A stretch of DNA of 64,000 nucleotides. Source: Pleurodeles waltl. Lineage: Eukaryota > Chordata > Amphibia > Caudata > Salamandridae. Every line of letters begins with the position of its first letter. The stretch's first letter is position 1. Location of the stretch: contig NC_090437.1 in NCBI RefSeq assembly GCF_031143425.1, positions 850,901,978 through 850,965,977 of the forward strand. The letters run 5' to 3'. Under the pieces are notes generated by a model. That model was not told the DNA's origin and did no database searches. It saw nothing but the letters and a program-made list of their open reading frames with translations. Made by a program: the position numbers and the translations under genes. Positions 37,455 through 49,384 of this stretch are shown in pieces.

Positions 37455-37612
37455 GCAAGCCTCTTGCCTTTTCAAAAGAAACAAAGAAATAAGGAAGGCA
37501 GGCAAGATGGAAGGCAGATAAGAAAGAAGCAAGAAAAAAGGCACTAAAGAAAGTAAGTAAGAAAGAGGGAAACTGAATGAAAGCGAAAGGAAAGAATGAA
37601 TGCGAAAGATGG
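37455..37612 (+). repeat. Purine-rich degenerate GAAA/GGAA tract
   Basis: About 155 bp of interrupted GAAA, GGAA and AAGG words on the plus strand, i.e. a decayed tetranucleotide microsatellite. The minus-strand frame through it (Phe/Leu/Ser-rich) is an artefact. Confidence 0.75.
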
Positions 37613-38402
37613 TTAAGTATATTGTACATATTTCACTAAAATCAAAAGGTTTTGGCTAAGGGTAGACCTAAAAAGACATATAAAGTGAAGAAAATATTGC
37701 ATGCTAGGAAAAGGGGTGTGTGTTAGTGGGCTGCACCCAAACAGAGTGGACTTTAAAACCGGCACGTAATTCTTTCACACTTCAAATCAGGTAAAATTAT
37801 TTCCTAATACAGAGCCCACTGGCCAGTATTGTTTGAGTGCCAGTTAGTGGTGCGGTTCAGTGCTTTAAATTGTCCGGTACTGAGTACCAGCACTTTTTTT
37901 ATTTTGAGAGGGAGAGTACCTGCCCTTCTTGGGAAAAACATAATACTTTTAGTTAGAGTACCAGCACTTCTCAGAAACAAGCGGGCTCTCTGGTACAGAG
38001 TACCTGTACTTCTATTTTTCCATTTAAAATATCAGGGTTGATTTTCAACAGGCACCATTGAGGAAAGAGAAGACAGCCTCTTTCACTGGATGCAAATCAG
38101 GAGCAAGAGTTGTGTTCAGGTGAGTCATAAACATCGATGGAAGCCTTTGGTCAAAAATGCCACTACTTCATTCCAGATACGCGATGGTTTATAGCTTGCA
38201 AAGAAGGCTGCTGGTGACCTCTGTATTAACAAATAGGCAGATGTATATATAATTTGTCCAGGCTGATCACCACGGTATGTTAATTCTGATTTTTCTCGTA
38301 TATGGTCTATTTTGGTGCCTATATCGTGTATCTGGCCACCATTCTCACATAACCTACGGCTCTCATATGTTGTTTATTGTTTTTTTTTTAAACAAAAGTG
38401 GT
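37613..38402. repeat. Spacer with GAGTACC-type short repeats
   Basis: Four variants of GAGTACCAGCACTTC occur at about 37877, 37914, 37957 and 38005, spaced 37-48 bp apart. This is a small degenerate tandem array. The rest of the interval shows nothing recognisable. Confidence 0.5.
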
Positions 38403-38412
38403 TTAACTCCTT

Positions 38413-38489
38413 GTACACCCTGGATGTAATGGTTATGTCCGTGGTGGCGCCTCTTAGGCGCCACAGCCATAACCATTACGCCCGTGTAC
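38413..38489. repeat. Subterminal 77-bp hairpin of the piggyBac-like element
   Basis: GTACAC (38413) pairs with GTGTAC (38484-38489). Inside it GTAATGGTTATG pairs with CATAACCATTAC, and the core GTGGCGCCT pairs with AGGCGCCAC around a CTT loop. Such a structure just inside the terminus may serve as a transposase-binding or folding element. Confidence 0.7.
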
Positions 38490-38612
38490 CAGCCCTATGA
38501 GGAAGCGCTAGCGCTCCCCTGAGGGCCACCCCCCCATGTCAAGTCTGGAAGCGGAATAGATTCCCCTTTCACCCCGAACCCCCCCCCGATTCCCCCAGTG
38601 ACGTCTGATGAT

Positions 38613-38636
38613 GTCAGCACACGATCGTGTGCTGAC
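38613..38636. repeat. Perfect 24-bp palindrome
   Basis: The palindrome centres on ACGATCGT, with arms GTCAGCACACGA and TCGTGTGCTGAC. No spacer separates the arms. It could be a protein-binding site or a relic of fold-back synthesis. Confidence 0.8.
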
Positions 38637-38676
38637 CTGATCAGAGGTCACCACCCGGGCAGCCGAAATGCCCACT

Positions 38677-39640
38677 AGACACCAGGATTTTTAAATTTTT
38701 TATGTTGAATGAGGGGTGCAGTTCCCATAATTTTTTGGCCATTTCGGCCACCCAGGGGGCAGAAAACCCCTAGACACCAGGGATAATTTTTTTTTCTTTT
38801 ATGTGTGGGGAGCGACCCCTTAGGCAAGGGTTGCTCCCTTGGGGGCCAAATTGTTTTTAGGCCGGGGTGGGGTGGGCAGAAAACACTAGACACCAGGGAT
38901 TTTTTATTTTTATTACACTTACGCATAAGGGGAGCAGTCCCTTGGGCAAGGGCAAATCCCCACGGGGCAAAATATTTGTAGGCCTTTTCTGCCTCCTCCC
39001 TCCCCCGGGGCAGATCAGCCTAATATAATTAGGCCGATATGTCTCGGGGGGCAGAAACCTCTAGACACCAGGGATATATGTATATATTTATTTACTTTAT
39101 GTTTTTATGTATGGGGAGCGACCCCTTAGGCAAGGGTAGCTCCCCTTGGGGGGCAAATTGTATTTAGGCTATTTCTGCCCCACTTGTGGGCAGATCGGTC
39201 TATTTTTGTTAGGCCAATCTGCCCCCAAGGGGGCAGAAACCACTAGATACCAGGGATAGGTGTGTGTGTGTATGTGTGTGTTTTGTTTGGGGGGCAGTCC
39301 CTTGGGCAAGGGTCACTCCCCATGGGGGCACATTACTGTTGGCCATACCTGCCCCCCTTGGGGGCAGATCGGCCTATTTTTGGAAGGACCATCTGCTCCC
39401 AAGGGGGGCAGAAAGCCCACCAGAGACCAGGGAAGATTTTTTTTTCTCCAAAATAAGAGGGTTGGGTATGGCAATACCCTCAGCCCAAATAGATGGGGCC
39501 AAAGTCGTTCTGCCCACCAGTGGGCAGATGGGGCAATTACCCCCGATCCACACCTCGGGGGGGCAGAAAGTCTACTAGATGCCATGGAATTAAAAAAAAA
39601 AAAAAAAAGAATAGTGGGTTGGTGGCTACCAACCAGTATG
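38677..39640 (+). repeat. Tandem array headed by CTAGACACCAGGGAT
   Basis: About seven units begin with CTAGACACCAGGGAT or a close variant at roughly 38677, 38770, 38885, 39060, 39241, 39416 and 39574. Each is followed by an AT-rich tract, a GGGGAGCGACCCCTTAGGCAAGG-like block and a GGGGGCAGA.. closing block. Spacing varies from 93 to 183 bp, mostly through the AT-rich tract. Confidence 0.8.
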
Positions 39641-40090
39641 GGCCTGGTTCTGCCCCCACCCCAACTGAAGGGGGTAACAGTCTTTCAGCTCTCCCCCTGC
39701 ACACTAAAACATCTTATCTCACGGCAAGCAAGAGGAAATTTGATTATTTGGGGTTTTGGTTTTACAGTTGGGCCATGAGAGCTTGGCTAACTCTCAAAAT
39801 CGTCCCACTTGGAATGGTGAGAACTGCACTTTTTTGACTTTGGGACACTGCCATGTAGAAAAACCCACAAGACCTAGGCATCTGAAAACTAAACATCTGG
39901 TTGATTCCAGGGTGGTGTGCTTCACATGCACCCCGCACCATTTTCTTATCCACAATGCCCTGCAAACCTCCAACTTTGCTGGAAATCACATATTTTTCTT
40001 ATATTTTTGTGATGGAACCTTCCGGAATCTGCAGGAATCCACAAAATTCCTACCACCATACATTGTCGTATCTATACCGATATGATAAAA

Positions 40091-40732
40091 ATTTGCAATT
40101 GCAAATCCGAATGTAGGATGGTGTCCCTGACACCATCTGTGATTCGCAAGGGCTTCGCAAATGCCCACCTCATGAATAATCATGAGGTGGGTCGCAATTT
40201 GCGACCCCCTTGCGAATGGCGGCCCTCACAGGGATGGTGGCCTGCTGAAGACAGCAGACCACCATGTCTGTGACTGCTTTTCAATAAAGCAGTTTTTTTT
40301 TTTTTCCGTAATGCAGCCCGTTTTCCTTAAAGGAAAATGAGATGCATTACAAAAAACGAAAAATGAAACGTTTTCGTTTCATTTTTTCAGAGCAGGCAGT
40401 GGTCCGCAGGACCACTGCCTGCTCTGAAAAAATGTTTACAGTGACATTCACAATGGGGAAGGGGTCCCATGGGGACCCCTTCCCTTTTGCGAAAGTGTTA
40501 GCACCCATTTGAAATGGGTGCAAACTGCGATTGGTTTGCGTTCGCAAAACAATCCTAAATTGCACTGCGAGTCGCAATTAGGAAGCGAACACTCCTTCCT
40601 AATTGCGAGTCGCAAACCCGTTTTGCGATTCGGTTACCAGGTTACCGAATCGCAAAACTGGGTTTGTGCATCGCAATGTGCTTTTTGCACGTCGCAAACA
40701 GCGAAAGTCGCTGTTTGCGACATGCAAAAAGC
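40091..40732. repeat. Chain of about ten successive hairpins
   Basis: Independent inverted repeats follow one another across 640 bp. Examples: a 16-bp palindrome (40091-40106); 9-bp arms (40117-40137); a nested hairpin with outer arms 40142-40152/40207-40217 and 12-bp inner arms at 40164-40191; 40236-40263; 40273-40293; 40321-40337; 11-bp arms (40360-40385); perfect 24-bp arms with a 3-nt loop (40382-40432); 13-bp arms with a 3-nt loop (40456-40484); 10-bp arms with a 1-nt loop (40501-40521); 14-bp arms (40621-40657); and 25-bp arms with one mismatch and a 3-nt loop (40680-40732). Arm sequences differ from hairpin to hairpin, so this is not one large inverted repeat. Confidence 0.9.
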
Positions 40733-41750
40733 TACCTACATGGGGGTCTTGGTCCCTAATTAGGTCTGGTGTTAACAAAGACATTTTGTTTTTATTAAAC
40801 TTCTATTTCTCTCGCTTTCGGCTGGCTTTACTGTGAGTGATCGCATTCTGCTCTTCCACAAGGAGCATATTGGCACACAAAGTAGTTTTGTTCAGTGTCA
40901 GGAACTACAGTGGCAATCAGTGACGTAACGAAACTGGAGGGTGTCCCTTTGCAAAGAACATGGAGGAGCCCCCTCTCCAGACTCACTCAGGGCAGGTGCT
41001 GTGCTGAAGGGGCCCCCTGGGGGGTGGCTGCAGGGCCTTTGTTATGCCAGTGGTGGCAACGTGTGCTTTTAGAGTTCAAAAACGTTTTTTTTTTTTTTTT
41101 GCCAGTGTTTGTTACAATGTTGAGGGCCTGGTAGCCCCCACAGCAATAAAGTGTTACAAAAGCCATGTCAAAACAAGACACGCATTGATGAAACTAAAAG
41201 ACTTATAAAAATATGACAGATCAGTTGGCTTTGTCAGTGTTTGTTTATTTTCATGCTTCCCATAATCGTGTTGAAAATGGTTACACTGATTTTCCATTAG
41301 AAATATTTTTGGGAAATACTAGCATGCATCAAAACATTTTACTATATGACACTTCATTTGCATCTAATCAGAGAGCATTCTGGGAGCATTATACTTAGCC
41401 TCATAGCCTAAACTTTTCAAACATGTGTATACACATTTTATATTTTTTGTACTGGAACCAACCTCAGTAGTGAAGTGTGACCTTAAAACATTTATTTACA
41501 GCACTCACCCTAATAATGAAGGCTTTCAAATAATGAACCATAAATACAACTTCGAACAGCATTATCTTTTGGAAACACATTACCTCAACTGCGGAGAGTT
41601 CCACTCTCTGTAAACAAGCAGCCAAAGGGTTTGTGCTGCAGAGGGTTGGGCCTACTTGTCCCAAGGACAAAGTAAACATAAAAACTTGTTGCCCTTGACC
41701 CCAAACAAGATGTCCCGGGGCGTCGGGCGATAGGAATTCCACATCCCTGG

Positions 41751-42900
41751 CAAGTCACACCTCCCTGGACTCCCTCGTGTGTCTAGTTTTCAGAAGTGTC
41801 TGGGTTTGTTAGGTTTCCCTATATGGCTGCTGAGCCCAGGACCAAAAACACAGGTCCCCCGCAAAGACTGGTAGTTTTGTATTTGATAATAATGTGTCAA
41901 GATAGTGTTTTGGGGCATTTTCTTCCGCGAGCACTAGGCCTACCCACACAAGTGAGGTACCATTTTTATCGGGAGACTTGGGGGAACGCTGGGTAGAAGG
42001 AAATTGGTGGCTCTTCTCAGATTCCAGAACCTTCTGTCACCGAAATGTGAGGAAAAAGTGTTTTTTTGGCCACATTTTGAGGTTCGCAAAGGATTCTGTC
42101 TGGGTAACAGAACCTGGTCAGAGCCCCACAAGTCACCCCATCCTGGATTCCCCTAGGTGTCTAGTTTAAGAAAATGCACAGGCTTGGTAGGTTTCCCTAG
42201 GTGCCGGCTGAGCTAGAAGCCAAAATCCGCAGCTAGGCCCTTTGCAAAAAACAGCTCTGTTTTCTTTGGGAAAATGTGATGTGTCTATGTTGTATTTTGG
42301 GGCATCTCCTGTCGCGGGCGCTAGGCCTACCCACACAAGTGAGACACCATTTTTATTGGGAGACTTGGGGGAACGCTGGGTGGAAGGAAATTGTGGCGCC
42401 TCTCAGATTCCAGAACTTTCTGTCACTGAAATGAGAGGAAAAAGGGTTTTTTGGGCCACATTTTGAGGTTTGCAAAGGATTCTGGGTAACCGATCCTGGT
42501 CACAGCCCAACAAGTCACCCCATCTTGGATTCCCCTAGGTGTCTAGTTTTCAAAAAATGCACAGGTTTGCTAGGTTTCCCTAGGTGCCGGCTGAGCTAGT
42601 GGCCAAAATCTACAGCTAGACACTTTGCAAAAAACATGTCAGATTTCAATGTGAAAATGTGATGTGTCCATTTTGTGTTTCCTGTCGCTGGCATTAGGCC
42701 TACCCAAGCAACTGAGTTACCATTTTTATCAGGAGACTTGGGGGAACAGAGAATAGCAAAACAAGTGTTATTTGCCCCTTGACTTTCTCTACATTTTTTC
42801 CTTCCAAATGTAAGACAGTGTGTAAAAAAGAGGTCTAGTTGAGAAATGCCCTGCAATTCACATGCTAGTATGGGCACCCTGGAATCCAGAGATGTGCAAA
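41751..42900 (+). repeat. About 380-bp tandem array (2 full units plus partial)
   Basis: Units can be phased on CAAGTCAC at 41751, 42129 and 42511, periods 378 and 382 bp. Shared blocks include GGTTTCCCTA, CTAGGCCTACCCA, ATTTTTAT.GGGAGACTTGG and CACATTTTGAGGTT. The third unit diverges after about 42760 into the unique right-hand part of the element. The copy at 49612-50581 holds the equivalent of the third unit and tail only. Confidence 0.85.
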
Positions 42901-43802
42901 TAACCACTGCTTCTCAACACCTTATCTTGTGCCCATTTTGGAAATACAAAGGTTTTCTTGATACCAATTTTTCACTGTTTATATTTCAGCAAATTAATTG
43001 CTGTATAACCGGTATAGAATGAAAACCCATTGCAAGGTGCAGCTCATTTAATGGCTCTGGGTACCTAGGGTTCTTGAGAACCTACAAGCCCTATATATCT
43101 CCACAACCAGAATAGTCCAGCAGACCTAACCGTATATTGTTTTCAAAAATCTGAAATCGCAGGAAAAAGTTAGAGTAAAACGTGGAGAAAAATGGCTGTT
43201 TTTTCACCTCAATTTCAATATTTTTTCATTTCAGCTGTTATTTTCTGTAGGAAACACTTATAGGATCTACACAAATTACCCCTCCTGAATTCAGAATTTT
43301 GTCTACTTTCCTGAAATGTTTAGCTTTCTGGGATCCAGCACTGGTTTCACACCCATTTCTGTCACTGAAAGCACAAAAAATAGTAAAAATGGGGTATGTC
43401 CCAGTAAAATGCCAAACTTGTGTTGAAAAATGGGGTTTTCTGATTCAAGTCTGCTTGTTCCTAAAAGCTGGGAAGATGGTGATTTTAGTACCGCAAACCC
43501 TTTGTTGATGCCATTTTCAGGGAAAAAAACACAAGCCTTCTTCTGCAGCCCTTTTTCCCATTTGCTTTGAAAAAAAAGACAAATTTTCGCTGTATTTTAG
43601 CTAATTTATTGGTCTCCTTCAGGGGAACCCACAAAATCTGGGTACCTCTAGAATCCCTAGGATGTTGGAAAAAAAAGGACACAAATTTGGCGTGGGTAGC
43701 TTATGTGGACAAAAAGGTATGAGGGCCTAAGCCGAACTGCCCCAAATAGCCAAATAAAGGCTTGGCACCTGAGTGGGAAAGGCCTGGCAGCGAAGGGGTT
43801 AA

Positions 43803-44489
43803 TTTTATGCTCATGTGTTTTTTTACTAAATCACAATATGAAAGTGTTTTTAATCTATATATTCACTTATCCGTTTAAAGTTTAGTGTCTTAATATACAA
43901 CTGCATGAATTGTAAGCATAACACAGTCAAATAATTCCTATGCGTTTTTTCTCAAGTTACAAAACTAATCACATAACGGTTTCACACAAAAGGTGTGAGA
44001 ATTACTGTAAAACAGTTTCTTGTTGCTTTCTCAGGGAGAGAGGATCATTTTGATTTCCGAGCAACTTGTTATCTCTCCATCAAGGATACTGACTGAGAAC
44101 ACACTGGATTCTCAAACAGAAACTGATTGGGAAGGCTCAAGGCCTCCTGCTTTTGGATTTTAGACATGCTACACATATTATGTGCTATTCACAATAGCAG
44201 ACTTACAGTGCTAATGATTATTAGCCAGGACTACGTAAGAGGAGAATTCACATAATATGTGGTCTGCTTTTATATCATTTACTGCTTTATCATTCATAAC
44301 AAAAAAAGGTTCAGCTGTAAAGTTGCATATTCTCGGCACTTACCATAAAACCTTCTAAAATGTTAGGTCACATTTCTTGTGCATGCTCTCACAAGAAGAA
44401 GAAAGGTTTAAAGGGATTCACTTAAGCATCACTGTCCCTGACCAGTAATGTTAGCTCCTAATTGAAACTCCCCTTCGAAAAGGTCAGTA
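43803..44489. other. No gene recognised
   Basis: AT-rich sequence right of the piggyBac-like element. Nothing supported is seen. Confidence 0.5.
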
Positions 44490-45850
44490 AAGATTTGTGG
44501 GACACCACCTCCCCGTCCTGACAGGTCTGATTGGTAAGGTTATATACCTGGGCCTCCTTAGAGCCAAATTCAGTTAAAATACACGTTTATTTTAAACATA
44601 GGTCTTCAAACAATTAAAAACATAATTGGTTACTTACAACATTCTCATAAATAACATACAAACATAGAAGAACACTATTTAAGGTTAAATGACCCAACCG
44701 ACGCCCATTATAACCATTAAATCCTGAGCAAACCACAAACAAACACCCATAATACATTTTTTAACTGCACCCATAAAACTACCTATGGCACATGCCACAC
44801 CTAAAAATCGCACATTAGTTAAACCTACTACATCTTGCGAAAATTATCCAATGCCATGTTTTATAAAAATAGGACTTAAAAAGGTTACCCAGAGGGGACC
44901 GGACTCTTACACAATCCATTCTAATGTGCAATGTATTTCATTTTGTCCTCAGAACACAAGTACATTTACCAACAGGATCAATCATTACCATAACATGGGT
45001 TGCTACCGATCCGCATCGTTAGTAATTCATATATAAGCTTATGGTTTGGTACCAACTCCAGGTATAGGAACCATTCTTCATTCTGCCAAGCATTAATCAC
45101 AAGCCAGATACCGCTTCAATCCACTAAGCTCTGCCGGTCACATTCACTAGACGCTTTCTTCCCAACTACCTTGAGATCTTTCTTAGGAACATCCATTTGT
45201 AAATTGTTGGACACATGGTAACCTTCATTACATCACAAATGCCTCCCAATCTTTTCCCCAACCCCTTAGCCCATTTCATTTCACTTTTTCTGATCTTCTT
45301 TCACTAAGATGCAACTTTTTGCCCTTTCCCTCAGTTAGCCACTGCCAAAACTTAATTAAAGCCATTGGTGCCGAAATACTCCATGATTTCATGCCCGTCT
45401 CCAAACTCAGATCTTGTATCACCGATAATGATGGGAGGGAAAATATATTTGTTAAGCATTTCCTCCTCTCGGCATCCCAACCCTTTTTACCACTAACACA
45501 CAGCAGCTCTTCCCCATACTGAAATTTGGACAGTATTATTGCAACATAAGATTTTAACATAGGACTATGGGACATCTCACTATAGCCCCTTTTTTCAGAC
45601 CCCTGATCGAGGCAAGCGCTTTTACTTTTGTTGATTCAATAAGTACACTCCATTTCAAAGACTTCTCAAACCAGACTCCCAAGTACTTATGTTCATTCAC
45701 CTTTTCCAACTTAGTAACCCACAGATGCCAGCTAAATCTTGCAGTTTTTTTCACGAAGCACACCACTTTGGTCTTCTCTAAACTAACCACAATATTTTTT
45801 TTCCTTGGCAATATTTCATGAGCGCATCCAACTTCCTTAGCAGGCATTCA
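44490..45850 (-). pseudogene. Non-L1 LINE ORF2 C-terminal fragment
   Basis: On the minus strand, from 45847 downward, the frame reads SLEKTKVVCFVKK, then KYLGVWFEKSLKWSVLIEST and KALASIRGLKK. After a frame change comes PMLKSYVAIILSKFQYGEELL, followed by DLSLETGMKSWSISAPMALI. The order K-T-K, KYLGV.F, L.W, and YG.EL is typical of the RT thumb and post-RT region of CR1/Jockey-like and related LINEs. Further downstream the frame is broken by many stops. Clade assignment is uncertain and the left limit is approximate. Confidence 0.55.
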
Positions 45851-47574
45851 ATAGGGCCAAGGCAAATCTACCAGATGTGAGCAGGTACTTCATGATATGC
45901 GACAGAGCAGAGCATTAGTTGCTAAAGTGGAACTACGAAATGGGGCGTGTAAGCAATAGTCACATATTGCGAAGGCAGGATGTAATACAGTGAAGAACAG
46001 ATATTTTACATGATTTAGAAGGCCGTTATGAGGAAGGAGTAGTCTTTGCATGTTTTGCTTGCCTAGACTCTGAATGGCGCTGAAATGTACATTTATAAAC
46101 CTCAAAGTCTGTGACTATCATGTTAAAGGACAATGTGTAACCCTTTAATGAAGGCACGAAGGGGTACTGAATATCTTTTTGCAATCTCCAGGAGGAGGGG
46201 TAGCCTTATATACTTCTCTTCCTAATCATAGAACACAAAAGAGGCACACTAATGATGCCTGGGAAAAGCGCCTGCACTGCAGATGAGCAAGGGATAAGGG
46301 TGCAGCTACGAGGCATCTTGGACAACTGCTCGGCATAACTCAGGTGTTCAAACAGTCCTTTTCAAGCGTCTCATCTGGTGCCATACAGCACGTGGGTGCC
46401 TTTTGTGCTTATTACTGTTACACAAAGTTCGATAACTGATTACCCAGTAATAAGTCAACTGTGATAGATTTGAGGGATCACTTATCTGGCGCAACCATAC
46501 TCAAACTAGGAGATCTGGAAAGACGATCTGAAATGGCCTGTTGAAAGTCTGCATGCTAAAGCCTTGCAAAAACAGTAGGGCAGATTCTATTAGCTTTCAT
46601 GTGCACCACGAACGTGTTAAATCCATGTCTAGATTACCAATGTTTGGAGGTCCGGGGGACACACATGCTCACTGTAGAAGCTACAGATAACATTTTGCTA
46701 TGCTCAATGGGAACACCTGCATACTTACGTTTCACCATAGCTGGTGACCTCTAGGCGTTTCTTGAAGTAAAATACAATAGGACACTGTCTGATCACCCTC
46801 CCTGTCCTGAATGTAAAGGACTGTGTCGAAAGTGCATAATGCATGGCAATGGAGTTTTCCAACACATGCCGCAGGATGACAAAGGAATCAGGAGACCACA
46901 AAGAAGAAAACCTTCATTTAAAGCAAATGTAGGCACCACAGAACAGCTCTTTGTCATTCTTTAAGCTGTATGTCATGGGATAAATATCTCCAGCAAAATT
47001 GGGCTCACAAGTAATGCTCAAACAAATGGGGATGGAAATAAAAGCATTTGAAAACAGGCAACCATCGGATGAAGATGCTCGGATTTGTGAATGATTAACA
47101 CTTCTACATGGCGAGTATACCTGATCCAAGAAAAAAACTGGGGCAATCCGATGGTGCAAAAATGCAAGACCATAATTCTAATTGGAGGGAGGTGAATCTA
47201 GACTTACGAATGCATTACTTGCAAACAGAGCTGGTGGGGCCTTCACCATAAAGGAGCATTTGAGTGGCATGCCCAGCTTGGATAACAAGTCAGGCGCGTC
47301 TAATCAGGGAATACTGCAGATATTACAAAATATTATAACAAACACTGCAGAGGGACAGGGTTGGCATGCAGCAACCAAACCACTGCCCAGTGTCATACTC
47401 CTGGTACCAAAAGGCAGTGCAACAGTGTTCGTTATTCCCTATCCCACATCTGGTAACTTTGTTTAATGACGCAATAAACAACGGTAATCTTCCTAAAACA
47501 ATATGAAAAGCAGAGATTGTGTTAAACATTAGCCAGTTAAGGACGATGGCTATTGATGAACAGCAACACCAACA
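45851..47574. other. No gene recognised
   Basis: No coding, RNA gene or named repeat is supported. Small open frames at 46914-47159 and 47182-47466 show no domain. Confidence 0.5.
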
Positions 47575-47582
47575 TTCTAGAT

Positions 47583-47831
47583 CAGTGGTTCCCAACCTGT
47601 GGTCCGGGGACCACTGGGGGTCCGCAAAGCCTCCTCAGGGGGTCCGCAAAGCCTCCTCAGGGGGTCCGCGACTGCTTAGTAAACTAAATAACATCAACAG
47701 ATTAGACCCTCGCTTTTCAGTGGTGACTCGGTAGGGGGTCCCCAGAGTCCTATAAAGATTCAGTGGGGGTCCCCTGGCTCAAGTAATGGTAAAGTGGGGG
47801 TCCACAGAAGTCAAAAGGTTGGGAACCACTG
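47583..47831 (+). mobile_element. hAT-type MITE, 249 bp, TSD TTCTAGAT
   Basis: Terminal inverted repeats CAGTGGTTCCCAACCT and AGGTTGGGAACCACTG bound the element (the right one starts a few bases in from a spacer). Exact 8-bp target duplications TTCTAGAT lie at 47575-47582 and 47832-47839. CAGTG ends with an 8-bp duplication define the hAT superfamily. The interior contains a short tandem repeat (GGGGTCCGCAAAGCCTCCTC, two and a half units) and no coding region. Confidence 0.95.
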
Positions 47832-47839
47832 TTCTAGAT

Positions 47840-49384
47840 TAAGTGACTTTAAACAGTCTTGAAGTTGAAACACTGTTGTTATTGTTTATATTTCCCCGAA
47901 CATCAAAATTATAATTTTGAAAAAAACCTTCAACTGTGGCCTGGGTTGGAAAAAGAGTAAATTGTCCAAGACAGTACAGAGAGAAAGTGGCCCGTGACGA
48001 GGGAGATAACAAAAAACCCAAAACAGAGAACTGACCATGCATGAAATTTGTTTAGAGGAAGTGATCCACCCGGGAACTGCATGGACCTTGCAGCCCAGCT
48101 TGTATGAATTAACCATAAGCCAACTGTCAAGCAAGAGTGTTGAGGACCTGCATGAGAGATTCCAGGACAGCAAGTGTGGCAAGCAGTGCCTAATTTGTAA
48201 ACAAATGTGTACCAGTGCCTGAAGTTCTGCTCAGAAGACCATAGCCGGCGCTACTAAAACGGCAGCGTACTTAATAGCTAGGCTGTGTATTCTGGAGTAC
48301 AACTCATGACTTTAATCGACTACTAAACAGTCCCTACCCCTTTCTCTCCAGGAGCGATGCTTCACGGGGGTGTCTGGAGTGCGGCACCCTAGTGGGCGAG
48401 TCGGGTCTGCTATGTCTCTATTAGTTTTTCTTCTCATTTTACAGGGTGGTTTTATATACAACTTTTTGGAATTCACAAACTTTTGCAGCATTACACGTGG
48501 AAATGTACATTGTTCTCAGGTTTTCAGGCATAGTACTGACAATCAGAACCCAAAAGAGGATGGGACGAATGGTTGACAATTGTCTTAACAATTGGATGCT
48601 TGAAAATTGTCTAACAATTGGAAATTGCTTGGGGTAGCATTTCAACTAGTCCAGGGTGAAAATTAAGTTATACCAGCAGAATTTCAGGAATTGTGTCACT
48701 CTTGTTAAACAAAATTTAAAAAATGATGGTACTGCACAACTTTCCATAACTATACGCCATTCGCAGAATTTTGTTTATAGTGAATGGTGCAAGTTCCAGC
48801 AAACATTTACCACGCACACACGGCAGTGAGCAGAACGCAAATGGCTGTTGTTCACAGTGCTCTTGTTTAAATGCATCATGGCACAAAAACGAATGCATTT
48901 CACGTTAAAATATAAGTACACTAATTTCACACACCTCTTATTCCAAGCCATTGTTTTTCACCAACTTTGCCACTTTAGACAGAGGTCCACCTAATGCAAA
49001 TTAGTAATGACCCTGTTGCTCATTTGAACAGTCCATCTCGAGCCTTGGTGATCTCACCCTTCCACCGGTAGCTCATCAACTTTTAGTTGTGAAATTTGAG
49101 AGACATCCCCCAAATCCCACTGACCAAGCTAGGCCCCCGATTCTCTCACTCTCACAGGATCCTACTTTCTCCATTTATGATAGTTTTCAGTCTTTCTCTT
49201 TCTTTCCCCTTTGTTTGTTTTTCTCTTTCTCTCAGGAAATGTCAGATGAGAAAAAGAAGCATGGGTCCCCAAACATTTGTGATGGTGGGATATACCAGCA
49301 CCACCAGATCAAATTAAGCACTGGTCGCTGCACTCTTTCACCAATCTGAACCACATCACTTGTAGGTGCCCTTTATAGGTTCAT
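47840..49384. other. No gene recognised
   Basis: No supported gene. A small cluster of ACAATTG words (48575-48625) makes local inverted repeats. Confidence 0.5.

Larger units (their letters stand above)
38403..43802 (+). mobile_element. piggyBac-like non-autonomous element, 5.4 kb, TTAA ends
   Basis: The left end is TTAACTCCTTGTACACC and the right end is GCGAAGGGGTTAA, i.e. TTAACCCCTTCGC when read from the right. TTAA target sites with termini of the form CCYTT are characteristic of piggyBac-superfamily transposons. A truncated copy at 49612-50581 ends in the same way. No transposase is seen. The interior holds a terminal hairpin, a perfect palindrome, an array of CTAGACACCAGGGAT-headed units, a hairpin chain and a 380-bp array. 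At least one internal segment (about 39.7-41.1 kb) may be a further nested insertion. Superfamily assignment rests on the termini only; Kolobok elements also use TTAA. Confidence 0.6.

Noticed and set aside
40918..41130. Possible hAT-like insertion starting CAGTGACGTAACG
   Set aside because: The left end resembles hAT termini but no matching inverted right end or 8-bp duplication is visible.
38403..43802. A transposase gene inside the piggyBac-like element
   Set aside because: No frame longer than about 170 codons, and none shows a DDE or DDBD-like block; the open frames at 39260-39778 are array artefacts.
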